Below, piece by piece: positions 55,723 through 64,000 of a DNA stretch of 64,000 nucleotides. Below the pieces are notes generated by a model. That model was not told where the DNA came from, ran no database searches, and saw nothing but the letters and a program-made list of their open reading frames with translations. This DNA comes from Pseudomonas fluorescens. GTDB taxonomy: Bacteria; Pseudomonadota; Gammaproteobacteria; Pseudomonadales; Pseudomonadaceae. The position numbers were made by a program, and so were the translations under genes. Location of the stretch: positions 5,007,501 through 5,071,500 of the forward strand of contig NZ_LR134318.1 of assembly GCF_900636825.1 (NCBI RefSeq). The letters are read 5' to 3'. How positions within the stretch are numbered: the stretch's first letter is position 1; each line of letters starts with the position of its first letter.

Positions 55723-55873
55723 GCTCGGACTGGGCGTCGGCACAGCCTTTGGTTTCGGCTGCGCGCTTGTGGTTAAATACGGCGTCTTTTGCCCCGAGGC
55801 TTTTCAACGGGGCGCTCATCATAACAGGACGGCCCCGCCCAAGACAGCGGCCGTCATAGGGACGCAAGCCGCC

Positions 55874-56890
55874 ATGCAAGTGAAACACCTGCTGCTGATC
55901 GCCATCCTCGCATTGACCGCTGCTTGCTCATCGAAGGAAGTCGTAGACGAAAACCTCAGCGAAGCCGAGCTGTATCAGCAGGCTCAGACTGACCTGGACA
56001 ACAACAGCTACACCAGCGCCACAGCCAAGCTGAAGGCACTGGAGTCGCGTTATCCGTTCGGTCGCTACGCCGATCAGGCACAGCTGGAGTTGATCTACGC
56101 CAACTACAAGAACGCCGAGCCGGAAGCTGCAAAGTCTGCCGCCGAGCGTTTCATTCGTTTGCATCCGCAGCATCCGAACGTGGATTACGCGTACTACCTC
56201 AAAGGTCTGACTTCTTTCGACCAGGACGTCGGCCTGCTGGCGCGCTTCCTGCCGCTGGACATGACCAAGCGTGACCCGGGCGCTGCCCGCGACTCGTACA
56301 ACGAGTTCGCCCAGCTGACCAGCCGCTACCCGAACAGCCGCTACGCGCCGGACGCCAAGCAGCGCATGATCTACCTGCGCAACCTGCTGGCCGCCTACGA
56401 AATCCACGTCGCTGACTACTACCTGACCCGTCAGGCCTATGTAGCCGCTGCCAACCGTGGCCGTTACGTCGTCGAAAACTTCCAGGAAACCCCATCGGTC
56501 GGTGACGGCCTGGCGGTAATGACCGAAGCCTATCAGCGTCTGCACCTCGACGATCTGGCGGCCACCAGTCTCGAAACCCTGAAGCTCAACTATCCGAACC
56601 ATCCGAGCCTGCAGGACGGCCAGTTCGTGCCACGGGTTGCCGAAGCCGACAACCGTTCGTTCCTGAGCAAGGCGACTTTGGGCCTGATCGAATCGCGTCC
56701 ACCGTTGCCGCCGGGCGAGACCCGCGCCAACCAGGACGTGCAGAAGCAGTTCCAGGATGCCAAAGACGCGATCCCGAACGAGCTGAAGCCTAAAGACGAA
56801 AACGGCGACGTGATCGAAGAGCCGGAGCCGGAATCCGCTGACACTGACCGTTCCTGGTTCAGCTACATGACCTTCGGCGTGTTCGACTGA
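55874..56890 (+). CDS. bamD: Outer membrane assembly lipoprotein BamD
   Basis: BamD is the essential lipoprotein of the beta-barrel assembly machine. The 338-residue precursor has lipobox LTAAC with Cys18. Five TPR motifs span about 30-245 (ELYQQAQTDLDNNSYTSATAKLKALESRYPFGRYADQA is the first). The C-terminal tail (about 275-338) is acidic and Pro-rich and longer than in E. coli BamD (245 residues), as usual in pseudomonads. The upstream open frame is not coding; the ATG at 55874 starts a proper signal. Confidence 0.94.
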   Translation: MQVKHLLLIAILALTAACSSKEVVDENLSEAELYQQAQTDLDNNSYTSATAKLKALESRYPFGRYADQAQLELIYANYKNAEPEAAKSAAERFIRLHPQHPNVDYAYYLKGLTSFDQDVGLLARFLPLDMTKRDPGAARDSYNEFAQLTSRYPNSRYAPDAKQRMIYLRNLLAAYEIHVADYYLTRQAYVAAANRGRYVVENFQETPSVGDGLAVMTEAYQRLHLDDLAATSLETLKLNYPNHPSLQDGQFVPRVAEADNRSFLSKATLGLIESRPPLPPGETRANQDVQKQFQDAKDAIPNELKPKDENGDVIEEPEPESADTDRSWFSYMTFGVFD

Positions 56891-56907
56891 TCACACCGGA
56901 TACACAT

Positions 56908-56936
56908 AAAAGGGAGATCTGCGGATCTCCCTTTTT
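56908..56936 (+). terminator. Rho-independent terminator after bamD
   Basis: Stem AAAAGGGAGATC-4-GATCTCCCTTTT, ending in T5, 18 bases past the stop codon. Confidence 0.87.
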
Positions 56937-57016
56937 CATTGCCGCGTTTTAATTGGCTGTGCGCTGATCGGCTCCTTGGCTAAACTGCCGGATTATCAAT
57001 CGAAAAGCCGCCCATC

Positions 57017-57250
57017 ATGCTTCGTTTACTGTTCTGGATTGCCCTGATCTTCGCCGCCATCTGGCTCTGGCGCAAATTCAAGGCCCCCGCTTCTTCTGCA
57101 CAATCGCCGCGCGAACAGGACGCGCCGCCCATGGTGCGCTGCGCCCATTGCGGCGTGCACCTGCCGCGCGACCGCGCGCTGGGCAACCAACAACAGTGGT
57201 ATTGCAGCCAGGCTCATCTTGAGCAAGGCCCGGGCGCCAGTGGTCGCTGA
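57017..57250 (+). CDS. PP0621-family small membrane protein
   Basis: The 77-residue protein has an N-terminal membrane helix (about 3-19) and a cytoplasmic zinc-ribbon-like end with CAHCGVHLPRD and YCSQAHLE, ligands being probably C42, C45, C63 and a His. Similar proteins are encoded next to pilS in many pseudomonads. Its last 32 bases overlap the start of pilS. It may affect PilS or pilus control, but no data are known to me. Confidence 0.82.
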   Translation: MLRLLFWIALIFAAIWLWRKFKAPASSAQSPREQDAPPMVRCAHCGVHLPRDRALGNQQQWYCSQAHLEQGPGASGR

Positions 57251-58829
57251 GGCCGCCAACGCCGACCGCAAACAGGCGCAGCGTCTGTTGCGCCTTTATC
57301 ATCTCTATCGCTTAAGTGTCGGCATCACCCTGGTGTTGCTGATTTCCAGCAACATGGACAACCGCCTGCTGACGTCGGCCAACGACGACCTGTTACGCGG
57401 CGGCAGTTGGCTGTATCTCGTCCTCAACATTTTGCTGGCGGTGTTTCTTGAGAACACGCGCAAACCGGGCCAGCTGTTCAGCCTGGCCCTCGTCGATGTT
57501 CTGTTGCTGTGCGGCCTGTTCTATGCGGCGGGTGGTGTGGCTAGTGCCCTCGGCAACCTGCTGATTGTCTCGGTAGCGATCAGCAACACATTACTGCGTC
57601 GGCGTATCGGTCTGCTGATCGCGGCAATCGGCGCCCTCGGTATTGTCGGGCTGAGTTTCCTGCTGAGTTTCAGCCATCCCCTGAGCGCCAACGATTACCT
57701 GCAGGCCGGCACCCTCGGCGCGTTGTGCTTTGCCGCGTCGCTGCTGGTGCAAGGGCTGATCAGGCGCCTTGAGGCCAGCGAGACGCTGGCCGAGCAACGC
57801 GCCAGTGAAGTCGTCGGGCTTGAAGCGCTCAATGCCTTGATCCTGCAACGCATGCGCACCGGTATTCTGGTGCTTGATGCGGAGCGTCGGGTGCAATTGG
57901 CCAACCACAGTGCCGAGTCCCTGCTCGCGCAAACGCATCTGCAGGGGCACGTTATCGACGACTATTTCCCGGCCCTGGTCGACCGCCTGACAATGTGGAT
58001 GAACAACCCTACCCTGCGCCCGCAAAGCCTGAAAATTCCCGGTAACGGCCTGGAATTGCAGCCGAACTTCATCGCGCTCGAACAGAGCCCGAATCAGCAA
58101 ACCCTGGTGTTTCTCGAGGATCTCGCGCAAATCGCCCAGCAGGCGCAACAACTCAAGCTCGCCGCGCTTGGTCGGCTGACGGCGGGGATTTCCCACGAGA
58201 TCCGCAATCCGCTCGGCGCCATCAGTCATGCCGCGCAGCTGCTCGGCGAATCCGAGGAACTCGATAGCGCTGATCGGCGTCTGACGCAGATTATTCAAGA
58301 CCACTCCAAGCGCATGAACCGAGTCATCGAAAACGTCCTGCAACTGTCCCGCCGCCAGCAAAGCGCTCCACAACGCCTGGACCTCAAGCCGTGGCTGGAA
58401 AACTTCGTTGCCGAAGCCCGCGAGCAGGCCAGCGAGCGCCAACGGATTCACCTGCGGATCAATTCGGGAGACTTCACGACGCTGATGGACCCCAACCAGC
58501 TCACGCAAATTCTCGACAATCTCTTACGCAACGGCTGGCGTCACAGCGCCCTGCTGCACGATCAAGCCGAAGTCTGGCTGGCCATGTTCGTCGACCCCGA
58601 CAGCCAGTTGGCGGTGCTCGAAGTGCAGGACAACGGCCCCGGCGTGCCTGTCGATGAACAGCCGCATCTTTTTGAACCGTTCTTCACCACCAGCAGCCAA
58701 GGCACAGGTCTTGGGCTTTATCTGTCCCGTGAGCTGTGCGAAAGCAACCAAGCGCGCCTAGACTTCAAACCACGCCAAGGCGGCGGCTGCTTTCGCATCA
58801 CCTTTGCTCACGGACGGAAACAAAGTTGA
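57219..58829 (+). CDS. pilS: Type IV pilus sensor histidine kinase PilS
   Basis: PilS monitors pilin in the inner membrane and phosphorylates PilR. The 536-residue protein has six N-terminal membrane helices (about 25-190) and a PAS domain (about 200-305, LNALILQRMRTGILVLDAERR). The HisKA domain has the phospho-His near 325 in SHEIRNPLGAISHAAQLL, followed by a HATPase (GPGVPVDEQPHLFEPFFTT, QGTGLGLYLSRELCESNQA). TTG at 57219 with AGG six bases upstream is my preferred start; GTG at 57240 is possible. It is coupled to pilR. Confidence 0.94.
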   Translation: MSKARAPVVAEAANADRKQAQRLLRLYHLYRLSVGITLVLLISSNMDNRLLTSANDDLLRGGSWLYLVLNILLAVFLENTRKPGQLFSLALVDVLLLCGLFYAAGGVASALGNLLIVSVAISNTLLRRRIGLLIAAIGALGIVGLSFLLSFSHPLSANDYLQAGTLGALCFAASLLVQGLIRRLEASETLAEQRASEVVGLEALNALILQRMRTGILVLDAERRVQLANHSAESLLAQTHLQGHVIDDYFPALVDRLTMWMNNPTLRPQSLKIPGNGLELQPNFIALEQSPNQQTLVFLEDLAQIAQQAQQLKLAALGRLTAGISHEIRNPLGAISHAAQLLGESEELDSADRRLTQIIQDHSKRMNRVIENVLQLSRRQQSAPQRLDLKPWLENFVAEAREQASERQRIHLRINSGDFTTLMDPNQLTQILDNLLRNGWRHSALLHDQAEVWLAMFVDPDSQLAVLEVQDNGPGVPVDEQPHLFEPFFTTSSQGTGLGLYLSRELCESNQARLDFKPRQGGGCFRITFAHGRKQS

Positions 58830-60172
58830 ACACGAGCCCACGGCAAAAAATCCTCATCGTCGACGACGAGCCCGACATCCGCGAACTCCTGGAAATCACT
58901 TTAGGCCGGATGAAACTTGACACTCATAGCGCGCGCAATCTGGCCGAAGCCCAGGCGCTGCTGCACCGCGAACCATTCGACTTGTGCCTGACCGACATGC
59001 GTCTGCCCGACGGCACGGGACTTGAGCTGGTGCAACACATTCAGCAGCGTTATCCACAACTGCCGGTGGCGATGATCACCGCGTACGGCAGTCTGGAAAC
59101 CGCGATCAATGCGCTTAAAGCCGGGGCGTTCGATTTCCTCACCAAACCGGTCGACCTTACACGCCTGCGCGAACTGGTCAGCGCGGCCCTGCGCATGCCG
59201 GCAGCCGGCGGCGTGTGCACATTAATTGATCGGCGCTTGCTCGGTGACTCGGCGCCGATGCGCAATCTGCGCAAGCAGATCGACAAACTCGCCCGCAGTC
59301 AGGCGCCGGTCTACATCAGCGGTGAATCCGGCAGCGGTAAAGAGCTGGTGGCGCGGCTGATCCACGAGCAAGGCCCGCGCGCTGGCCAGCCATTCGTACC
59401 AGTGAACTGCGGGGCGATTCCGTCGGAGCTGATGGAAAGCGAGTTCTTCGGCCACCGCAAAGGCAGTTTCACCGGCGCGGTCGAGGACAAACCGGGACTG
59501 TTTCAGGCAGCGCACGGCGGCACGTTGTTCCTCGATGAAGTGGCCGACTTGCCGCTGTCGATGCAGGTGAAATTGCTTCGCGCGATTCAGGAAAAAGCCA
59601 TTCGCAGCGTTGGTGGGCAACAGGAAATCGTCGTCGATGTGCGGGTTCTTTGTGCGACACACAAGGATCTCGACGCCGAAGTGGCTGCCGAGCGCTTTCG
59701 CCAGGATCTGTATTACCGCTTGAACGTGATTGAGCTGCGCGTGCCGTCTCTGCGCGAGCGCCGCGACGACATCGAGGCTTTGGCCACGCACGTACTCAAA
59801 CGTCTGGCCCGGGACAGCGGCCAACCCGAAGCGCGCCTGCATCCGCAGGCGCTGGAGGCGCTGAAGAACTACCGGTTTCCCGGCAACGTACGCGAACTGG
59901 AGAATGTCCTCGAACGTGCACACACTTTGTGTGAACAGCGCACGATCGAAGCGCAGGATCTGCGCTTGAGCGAAGGGAATTGCTCGGCGGATGGCGCATT
60001 GGCCGACCTGACGCAGATCGATAATCTCGAGGATTATCTGGAGAGCGTGGAGCGCAAACTGATTTTGCAGGCCTTGGAAGAAACCCGCTGGAACCGCACG
60101 GCAGCGGCGCAACGGTTGAGTCTTTCATTCAGGTCGATGCGTTATCGGCTGAAGAAATTGGGATTGGATTAG
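58826..60172 (+). CDS. pilR: Sigma-54-dependent response regulator PilR
   Basis: PilR activates pilA transcription. The 448-residue protein has a receiver with phospho-Asp57 (LCLTDMRLPDGTG). The AAA+ domain has Walker A GESGSGKE near 168-175 and GSFTGA near 214. The C-terminal Fis-type helix-turn-helix is TRWNRTAAAQRLSLSFRSMRYRLKKLG. The TTG start overlaps the pilS stop (TTGA) and gives the usual length; the longer in-frame extension to 58736 lies inside pilS and is not conserved. The likely target promoter is at 40196-40214. Confidence 0.94.
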   Translation: MNTSPRQKILIVDDEPDIRELLEITLGRMKLDTHSARNLAEAQALLHREPFDLCLTDMRLPDGTGLELVQHIQQRYPQLPVAMITAYGSLETAINALKAGAFDFLTKPVDLTRLRELVSAALRMPAAGGVCTLIDRRLLGDSAPMRNLRKQIDKLARSQAPVYISGESGSGKELVARLIHEQGPRAGQPFVPVNCGAIPSELMESEFFGHRKGSFTGAVEDKPGLFQAAHGGTLFLDEVADLPLSMQVKLLRAIQEKAIRSVGGQQEIVVDVRVLCATHKDLDAEVAAERFRQDLYYRLNVIELRVPSLRERRDDIEALATHVLKRLARDSGQPEARLHPQALEALKNYRFPGNVRELENVLERAHTLCEQRTIEAQDLRLSEGNCSADGALADLTQIDNLEDYLESVERKLILQALEETRWNRTAAAQRLSLSFRSMRYRLKKLGLD

Positions 60173-60178
60173 CTCGTT

Positions 60179-60319
60179 AAAAGATCGCAGCCTTCGGCAG
60201 CTCCTAAAGGAAACGCATTCCAAAGTAGGATTAAATCCTGAAAGATCGCAGCCTTCGGTAGCCCTACAGGAAACGTATTCCAATGTAGGAGCTGCCGAAG
60301 GCTGCGATCTTTTGATCTT
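60179..60319. repeat. Cluster of three family A REP arms with a tandem duplication
   Basis: Two direct copies of a roughly 50-base block (60181-60230 and 60242-60290: AAGATCGCAGCCTTCGG ... ATTCCAAAGTAGGA) are followed by one inverted arm (60284-60314). All lie between convergent pilR and thiO and reach within a few bases of the thiO stop. Confidence 0.8.
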
Positions 60320-60322
60320 GCT

Positions 60323-61423
60323 TTAAATGCGGCCCTCAGGCGCATACGGCGCCGGATCAATAATCGGCGCCCTGCCCAGCATCACATCCGCAAACAACTG
60401 ACACGACGCCGGCGCCAACACCAGCCCATTGCGGTAATGCCCGCAGTTCAGCCATAAGCCATCAAACCCCGGCACCCGGCCAATGTAAGGAATGCCTTCC
60501 GGCGAACCTGGACGCAATCCGGCCCAATGCTTCACCACTTCGGCTTCTGCCAGCGCGGGCAGCAATTCCACCGCCGATGCCTTGAGGCTTTGCAGCGCCA
60601 CATCGGTCGGCGTCTTGTCGTAGCCTTCATGCTCCAGCGTGCTGCCGATCAGAATATGCCCGTCGCGACGGGGAATCGCATAACGCCCCTTGGCCAACAC
60701 CATGCTCGGCAGGAAATCCGCTGCGCATTTGTACAGAATCATCTGGCCTTTGACCGGCTCGACCGGCAGCGCCAGGTTCAGCGTCTTGAGCAAATCACCG
60801 CTCCAGGCACCAGCCGTCAGCACCACTTGATCACCTTCGATCACCCCCGCCGACGTCTGCACGCCGACCACGCATTCACCTTTGCGAACAAAGCCGCTGA
60901 CTTCGCACTGCTCATGAATGGTCACGTTGGGCAGCGCCAACAGCGCTGCTTTCAACGACTTCACCAAACGCGGGTTACGCACATTGGCGACGTCGGCCAT
61001 GTAGATGGCGCGGGTGAAACCACTACCGAGTACAGGCACAGCATCGTGCGCCGCCGAGATATCCACAGCGCGCAATGGGCGATTTTCCCGTTCAGCCCAC
61101 GCCAGCGCCTCGGCTTCGTCGTCCAGATCCAGCCAGTACAGGCCGGTGGTGTGCACTTCCGGATCGACTCCGGTATCGGCAAACAGACGCGCGCCGAGCT
61201 GTGGATAAAAATCCTGCGACCAATGCGCCAGGGCCGTGACGGCCGGGCTATAACGCCACGGATACAGCGGCGAAACGATACCGCCACCCGCCCAGGATGA
61301 TTCCTGGCCGAGATTCGAACGATCGAGCAGCACCACGCTGCCCACTTCGGATGCGAGATTGTAGGCGGTCAGCAGGCCAATCACCCCGCCGCCGACAATC
61401 ACCACTTGCTGTTGCCTGCTCAT
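60323..61423 (-). CDS. thiO: Glycine oxidase ThiO
   Basis: ThiO oxidises glycine to the imine used for the thiazole part of thiamine. The 366-residue FAD enzyme of the D-amino-acid-oxidase fold has VVIVGGGVIGLLTAYNLAS near 8-26 and GQESSWAGGGIVSPLYPW near 43-60. The C-terminal LWLNCGHYRNGLVLAPASC closes the FAD site. The start at MSRQQQVVIV is inside the longest frame. No other thi gene is near; its place beside pil genes is conserved in pseudomonads. Confidence 0.91.
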   Translation of the reverse strand: MSRQQQVVIVGGGVIGLLTAYNLASEVGSVVLLDRSNLGQESSWAGGGIVSPLYPWRYSPAVTALAHWSQDFYPQLGARLFADTGVDPEVHTTGLYWLDLDDEAEALAWAERENRPLRAVDISAAHDAVPVLGSGFTRAIYMADVANVRNPRLVKSLKAALLALPNVTIHEQCEVSGFVRKGECVVGVQTSAGVIEGDQVVLTAGAWSGDLLKTLNLALPVEPVKGQMILYKCAADFLPSMVLAKGRYAIPRRDGHILIGSTLEHEGYDKTPTDVALQSLKASAVELLPALAEAEVVKHWAGLRPGSPEGIPYIGRVPGFDGLWLNCGHYRNGLVLAPASCQLFADVMLGRAPIIDPAPYAPEGRI

Positions 61424-61450
61424 GCTTGATCCAACCGTAATAAAGACAGT

Positions 61451-61467
61451 GGGCGCAAAAGGCGCCC
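61451..61467 (-). terminator. Hairpin between pilE and thiO
   Basis: GGGCGC-5-GCGCCC lies 14 bases after the pilE stop. Read on the minus strand it is followed by a short T-containing stretch (ACTGTCTTTATT), so it may be a weak terminator separating thiO from the pilin genes. Confidence 0.55.
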
Positions 61468-61480
61468 GAAGAAACACACC

Positions 61481-61882
61481 TCAGCGGCCCCAGCAATCCT
61501 TGGGGGTCAAGCCGGTGGTCGCGTTGGACATGCCTCTGACACCCGTGTTGGTCAGGGTGAAATCGCCGCACTTGTCAGTGGCCATGGACGTGCCCGCTTT
61601 GCGAGTCGCGGTCAGCAAAAATGTCTGGTCCGCAAGAGTCGGCGTGATGGTGTAAAACTCATTGCCCGAGCTGAGCCCGGTGACACCGGTGTAGACATTG
61701 TTCCGGGTGTAGAAACGCTCAAGTGTTTGCGCCTGTTCGGAGAGCAACGACACCACTTCGGCACGGCGACCTTTTTTCAGGTACTCGGTATAGCTTGGCG
61801 CGGCAATGGTAATGACGATCCCGATGATCGCAATTACGATCATGATTTCGATCAGGGTGAAGCCTCGATTGAATCTGCGCAT
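61481..61882 (-). CDS. pilE: Type IV minor pilin PilE
   Basis: The 133-residue prepilin begins MRRFNRGFTLIEIMIVIAI. The cleavage site is Gly7/Phe8 and the conserved glutamate is E12. The globular domain is short and has two cysteines (DKCGDF and KDCWGR) that could close the C-terminal loop. Minor pilins prime pilus assembly with PilY1, whose gene ends 15 bases upstream. PilD encoded at 43.3 kb should process it. Confidence 0.9.
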   Translation of the reverse strand: MRRFNRGFTLIEIMIVIAIIGIVITIAAPSYTEYLKKGRRAEVVSLLSEQAQTLERFYTRNNVYTGVTGLSSGNEFYTITPTLADQTFLLTATRKAGTSMATDKCGDFTLTNTGVRGMSNATTGLTPKDCWGR

Positions 61883-61897
61883 GCCTCAAACTCTCGC

Positions 61898-64000
61898 TTA
61901 CTGTATTTGCCGCCACATGATACGACGACTGCCGCCGCCGCCCTTTTCTACTACGGTCGTGATGGTGCCGCTGGTGTCGCCCGCGACTTTTTTCGTGGCA
62001 TCACCGGAAATGAAGTTAAGGGTCGGAATGCCGCCGGTGAATACCACGCCACTGGATATCGTGTCATTGCTGTCAACCAAGCGGTCAGCGTTGGTATCAA
62101 TCACGGCGTAGTTGAGCATCTTACCGCTGAACGCATCGAGCTCGATCAGTTTGCCTGTGCCAAAACTCGCGCAAGGGTCGGTGGTATCGACGCTGGCGGT
62201 GGTAAAAACAATACGCCCCAGCACGATACTGGCCTGATTGATGACGCGCTCGCCGGTCAGCACATTGTTGTACACCAGCGGCAAATACCAGCCTTTTTCG
62301 CCCGGATATGTCGTGTCATTCTGGGTGGTGGTCAGGAACTGCCCGGAACTGCCAGAGAACGAGCCGGTGATCGCCTGCGGCTGCAAATTGCTGACGGTGA
62401 TTTGCCCGGAACCCCCTTCTGCATCCCACACCGAATAGAACGCCTGCAAATCCTTGTTGGTCTTGTCAGCGGTTTCGTTGAACTTGCCAGTGCCGACGAA
62501 AATTTGTTTACCGCCGAGGGCATTGTCCGCCAGCAACGGTTGCGCGGTGATCGGCTGAGTCGCCCCGCCCGCGGTGGTGAACAGCGGCTTGCCGGAAAAC
62601 GCCACGCCCCAGCTATCGGGCGCTATCGCGCTCAAGTCGAATTTCCATAGACGACCTTTCAAATCACCGCCATAGGCGGCCTGCACCACGTTCGAAGAGT
62701 TGACCCTGAGCTTCACCGAAGACAGGCCATTGGTGGTTTCCGTGCTGTCGATCACAATCTTTTTGATCAGCGAACCATCCAGCGCATCCAGCACATAAAG
62801 TGCGGCGACGCCCGAGTTACTGCCGTAGCCATTGGCAATGAAGGTCGCCCAGCGGCCATTGGCCAAGCGTGCCACTTCTGGCCGGGCATAGGCGTAACCC
62901 AGATCGTTGAATACGTTGGCTGTGCTGGCGGTGGCTGGCGCACTGACTTCCCACAATGCCTTGATTACGTTGCCCGCCGCCGCATCGAATAGCTGCAGCC
63001 CATAGAAGATTTTGCCACCGGCACCCGTTCCACCAATGGCGACGGTTTTCCATGCGCTGCCGGCCTGCGCATCGAACACCGCGACCTGACCATCCACCAG
63101 AAACTTGTGGCTGACGCCGTTGACGTAGTTGGTGTCGGCAATCAGGCGCAACGACGGCAGGACACTCGAGGGCATATAGGCGTAACGACGAGTGCCGTTC
63201 GCGGCATTGATCACGTTGACGAAACCGTCATTGGCATTCACCACAAGGCTGGTGTTCATGTTCGCAGCCTTGGTGGTCAGGTACGCGGTGTAGCCGCTAT
63301 CGCCGGAAAGATCGGATGCGGTTTTGTCCGCAGGAGATGCAAGTACCAGCGGCGAGTTGATGATATCGCCAAGCAACACGCTGCGTACTTTGAGCCCGGC
63401 CTTGTTGGTCCCTTTGCTCCACTCCACCAGATCGTTGCCACTGATTCCGGTGGGCAATCCCTGGTTCAGCGTGGCCTGCTGAGCCGGCGAAAAGCTGCCG
63501 AACGCCAGAGGTATCGCTGCATTCCCCAGCGTATTCCACGACTGAAAAACCGCCGGGGTCGCGGACGGCACAATGGTGGTGTCGGTCGTCCATTGCGCCG
63601 TTGAAGTATTTACCGTGCCGGCCGAGGTAAACGCGAACGCCTTGATGGTGCCGCGCCAGTCCTTGGGATCATAAGTGGTCTGATAAAAACTGCTGCTACT
63701 GGTCAGGGCGGTGCTACTGGCAACCCCGGCGCCGCCGGAACCAGCCTTGGAGGTGATATCGCTCAGCGCCGAGGACAGCGCCGCGTTCAGACCGGTGCTG
63801 TTGGCCGCTTGATAGTACTTGCCCTGCCCATAAGCAGCCGCGTCGGAGAGCATGTTGTTGTCGGCAGTGAAACCCACGGTGTAGGTGTTCATGTTCTGCC
63901 GGGGAAAATCCACCGCGTTCCAGCTTTTCCCGGCCGCATCCGTGCCAGTCGAGCGCATGTCGATATCGAAGGAAAATTTGGCGATGTCATCCAGATACAA
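61898..64000 (-). CDS. pilY1: Pilus adhesin/assembly factor PilY1 (C-terminal 700 residues)
   Basis: The gene enters from the right edge, so the signal peptide and any N-terminal VWA domain are outside. What is visible starts in the middle region (YTVGFTADNNML) and continues through the seven-bladed PQQ-like beta propeller. Typical blades are SLVVNANDGFVNVINAANG, AALYVLDALDGSLIKK and GKLIELDAFSGKMLNYAVI. A calcium-loop-like DTNADRLVDSNDT (about 62065-62105) matches the Ca-binding loop type of PilY1. The protein promotes pilus extension and adhesion. Its C-terminus GGGGSRRIMWRQIQ is glycine- and arginine-rich. Confidence 0.92.
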   Translation of the reverse strand: MYLDDIAKFSFDIDMRSTGTDAAGKSWNAVDFPRQNMNTYTVGFTADNNMLSDAAAYGQGKYYQAANSTGLNAALSSALSDITSKAGSGGAGVASSTALTSSSSFYQTTYDPKDWRGTIKAFAFTSAGTVNTSTAQWTTDTTIVPSATPAVFQSWNTLGNAAIPLAFGSFSPAQQATLNQGLPTGISGNDLVEWSKGTNKAGLKVRSVLLGDIINSPLVLASPADKTASDLSGDSGYTAYLTTKAANMNTSLVVNANDGFVNVINAANGTRRYAYMPSSVLPSLRLIADTNYVNGVSHKFLVDGQVAVFDAQAGSAWKTVAIGGTGAGGKIFYGLQLFDAAAGNVIKALWEVSAPATASTANVFNDLGYAYARPEVARLANGRWATFIANGYGSNSGVAALYVLDALDGSLIKKIVIDSTETTNGLSSVKLRVNSSNVVQAAYGGDLKGRLWKFDLSAIAPDSWGVAFSGKPLFTTAGGATQPITAQPLLADNALGGKQIFVGTGKFNETADKTNKDLQAFYSVWDAEGGSGQITVSNLQPQAITGSFSGSSGQFLTTTQNDTTYPGEKGWYLPLVYNNVLTGERVINQASIVLGRIVFTTASVDTTDPCASFGTGKLIELDAFSGKMLNYAVIDTNADRLVDSNDTISSGVVFTGGIPTLNFISGDATKKVAGDTSGTITTVVEKGGGGSRRIMWRQIQ

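Noticed and set aside
58736..58825. 30-codon N-terminal extension of PilR
   Set aside because: It lies inside pilS and is not like other PilR proteins; the TTG overlapping the pilS stop gives the normal length.

Overview
The window is ordinary chromosomal DNA of a fluorescent-group Pseudomonas. High-GC coding, pseudomonad-type proteins (CbrA/CbrB, CrcZ, PrrF, LpoP, PilS/PilR) and many REP/REPIN palindromes support this. From memory of the P. aeruginosa map, not a search, the left 33 kb follows the msrP-pssA-ilv-ponB-phu-dksA-cbrAB-pcnB-panBC-pgi-acs stretch. The right 25 kb follows the pilABCD-coaE ... clpB-rluD-bamD-pilSR-thiO-pilE stretch.

Layout. 0-10.7 kb: a partial msrP, pssA, the branched-chain amino acid operon ilvI-ilvN-ilvC (minus strand), a DUF4124 protein, the lpoP-yqcC pair beside mrcB (PBP1b and its lipoprotein activator), and a divergent kinase/ATPase fusion. 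10.8-18 kb: a pentapeptide-repeat protein, a TfoX C-terminal-domain protein, the iron-regulated sRNA PrrF under a Fur-box promoter, a heme ABC importer operon (hmuT-U-V-chaN), a Rieske protein, sfsA and an aminotransferase. 18-27 kb: dksA, gluQRS, a tiny membrane protein and the carbon/nitrogen regulators cbrA-cbrB, followed by the Hfq/Crc-titrating sRNA CrcZ with its sigma-54 promoter and CbrB-type sites, then pcnB-folK. 27-35 kb: panB-panC, pgi, acs, a DUF2236 protein and an rRNA-methyltransferase-like gene. 35-39.5 kb: a large DUF748 (AsmA-like) protein, DUF2845 and a BON-domain protein. 39.7-45 kb: pilA (sigma-54 promoter) divergent from pilB-pilC-pilD-coaE-yacG. 45-50.5 kb: a membrane permease, DUF1780-MOSC-DUF3094, ndh and a chemoreceptor. 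50.6-51.1 kb: tRNA-Asn, -Pro, -Lys, -Pro in one minus-strand transcript. 51.3-64 kb: clpB (heat-shock promoter), pgeF-rluD, bamD, pilS-pilR, thiO, pilE and the 3' part of pilY1.

Connections. Four regulatory circuits lie partly or wholly within the window: Fur to PrrF and probably the heme importer; CbrA/CbrB with sigma-54 to CrcZ; PilS/PilR with sigma-54 to pilA; and sigma-32 to clpB. I see no prophage, CRISPR array, integron, plasmid gene or intact insertion sequence. The accessory element is the REP/REPIN population, in at least two sequence families, all between genes. The most informative anomaly is in the heme/PrrF locus: the heme receptor and cytoplasmic heme-binding genes (phuR, phuS in P. 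aeruginosa) are absent and only one prrF copy is present.
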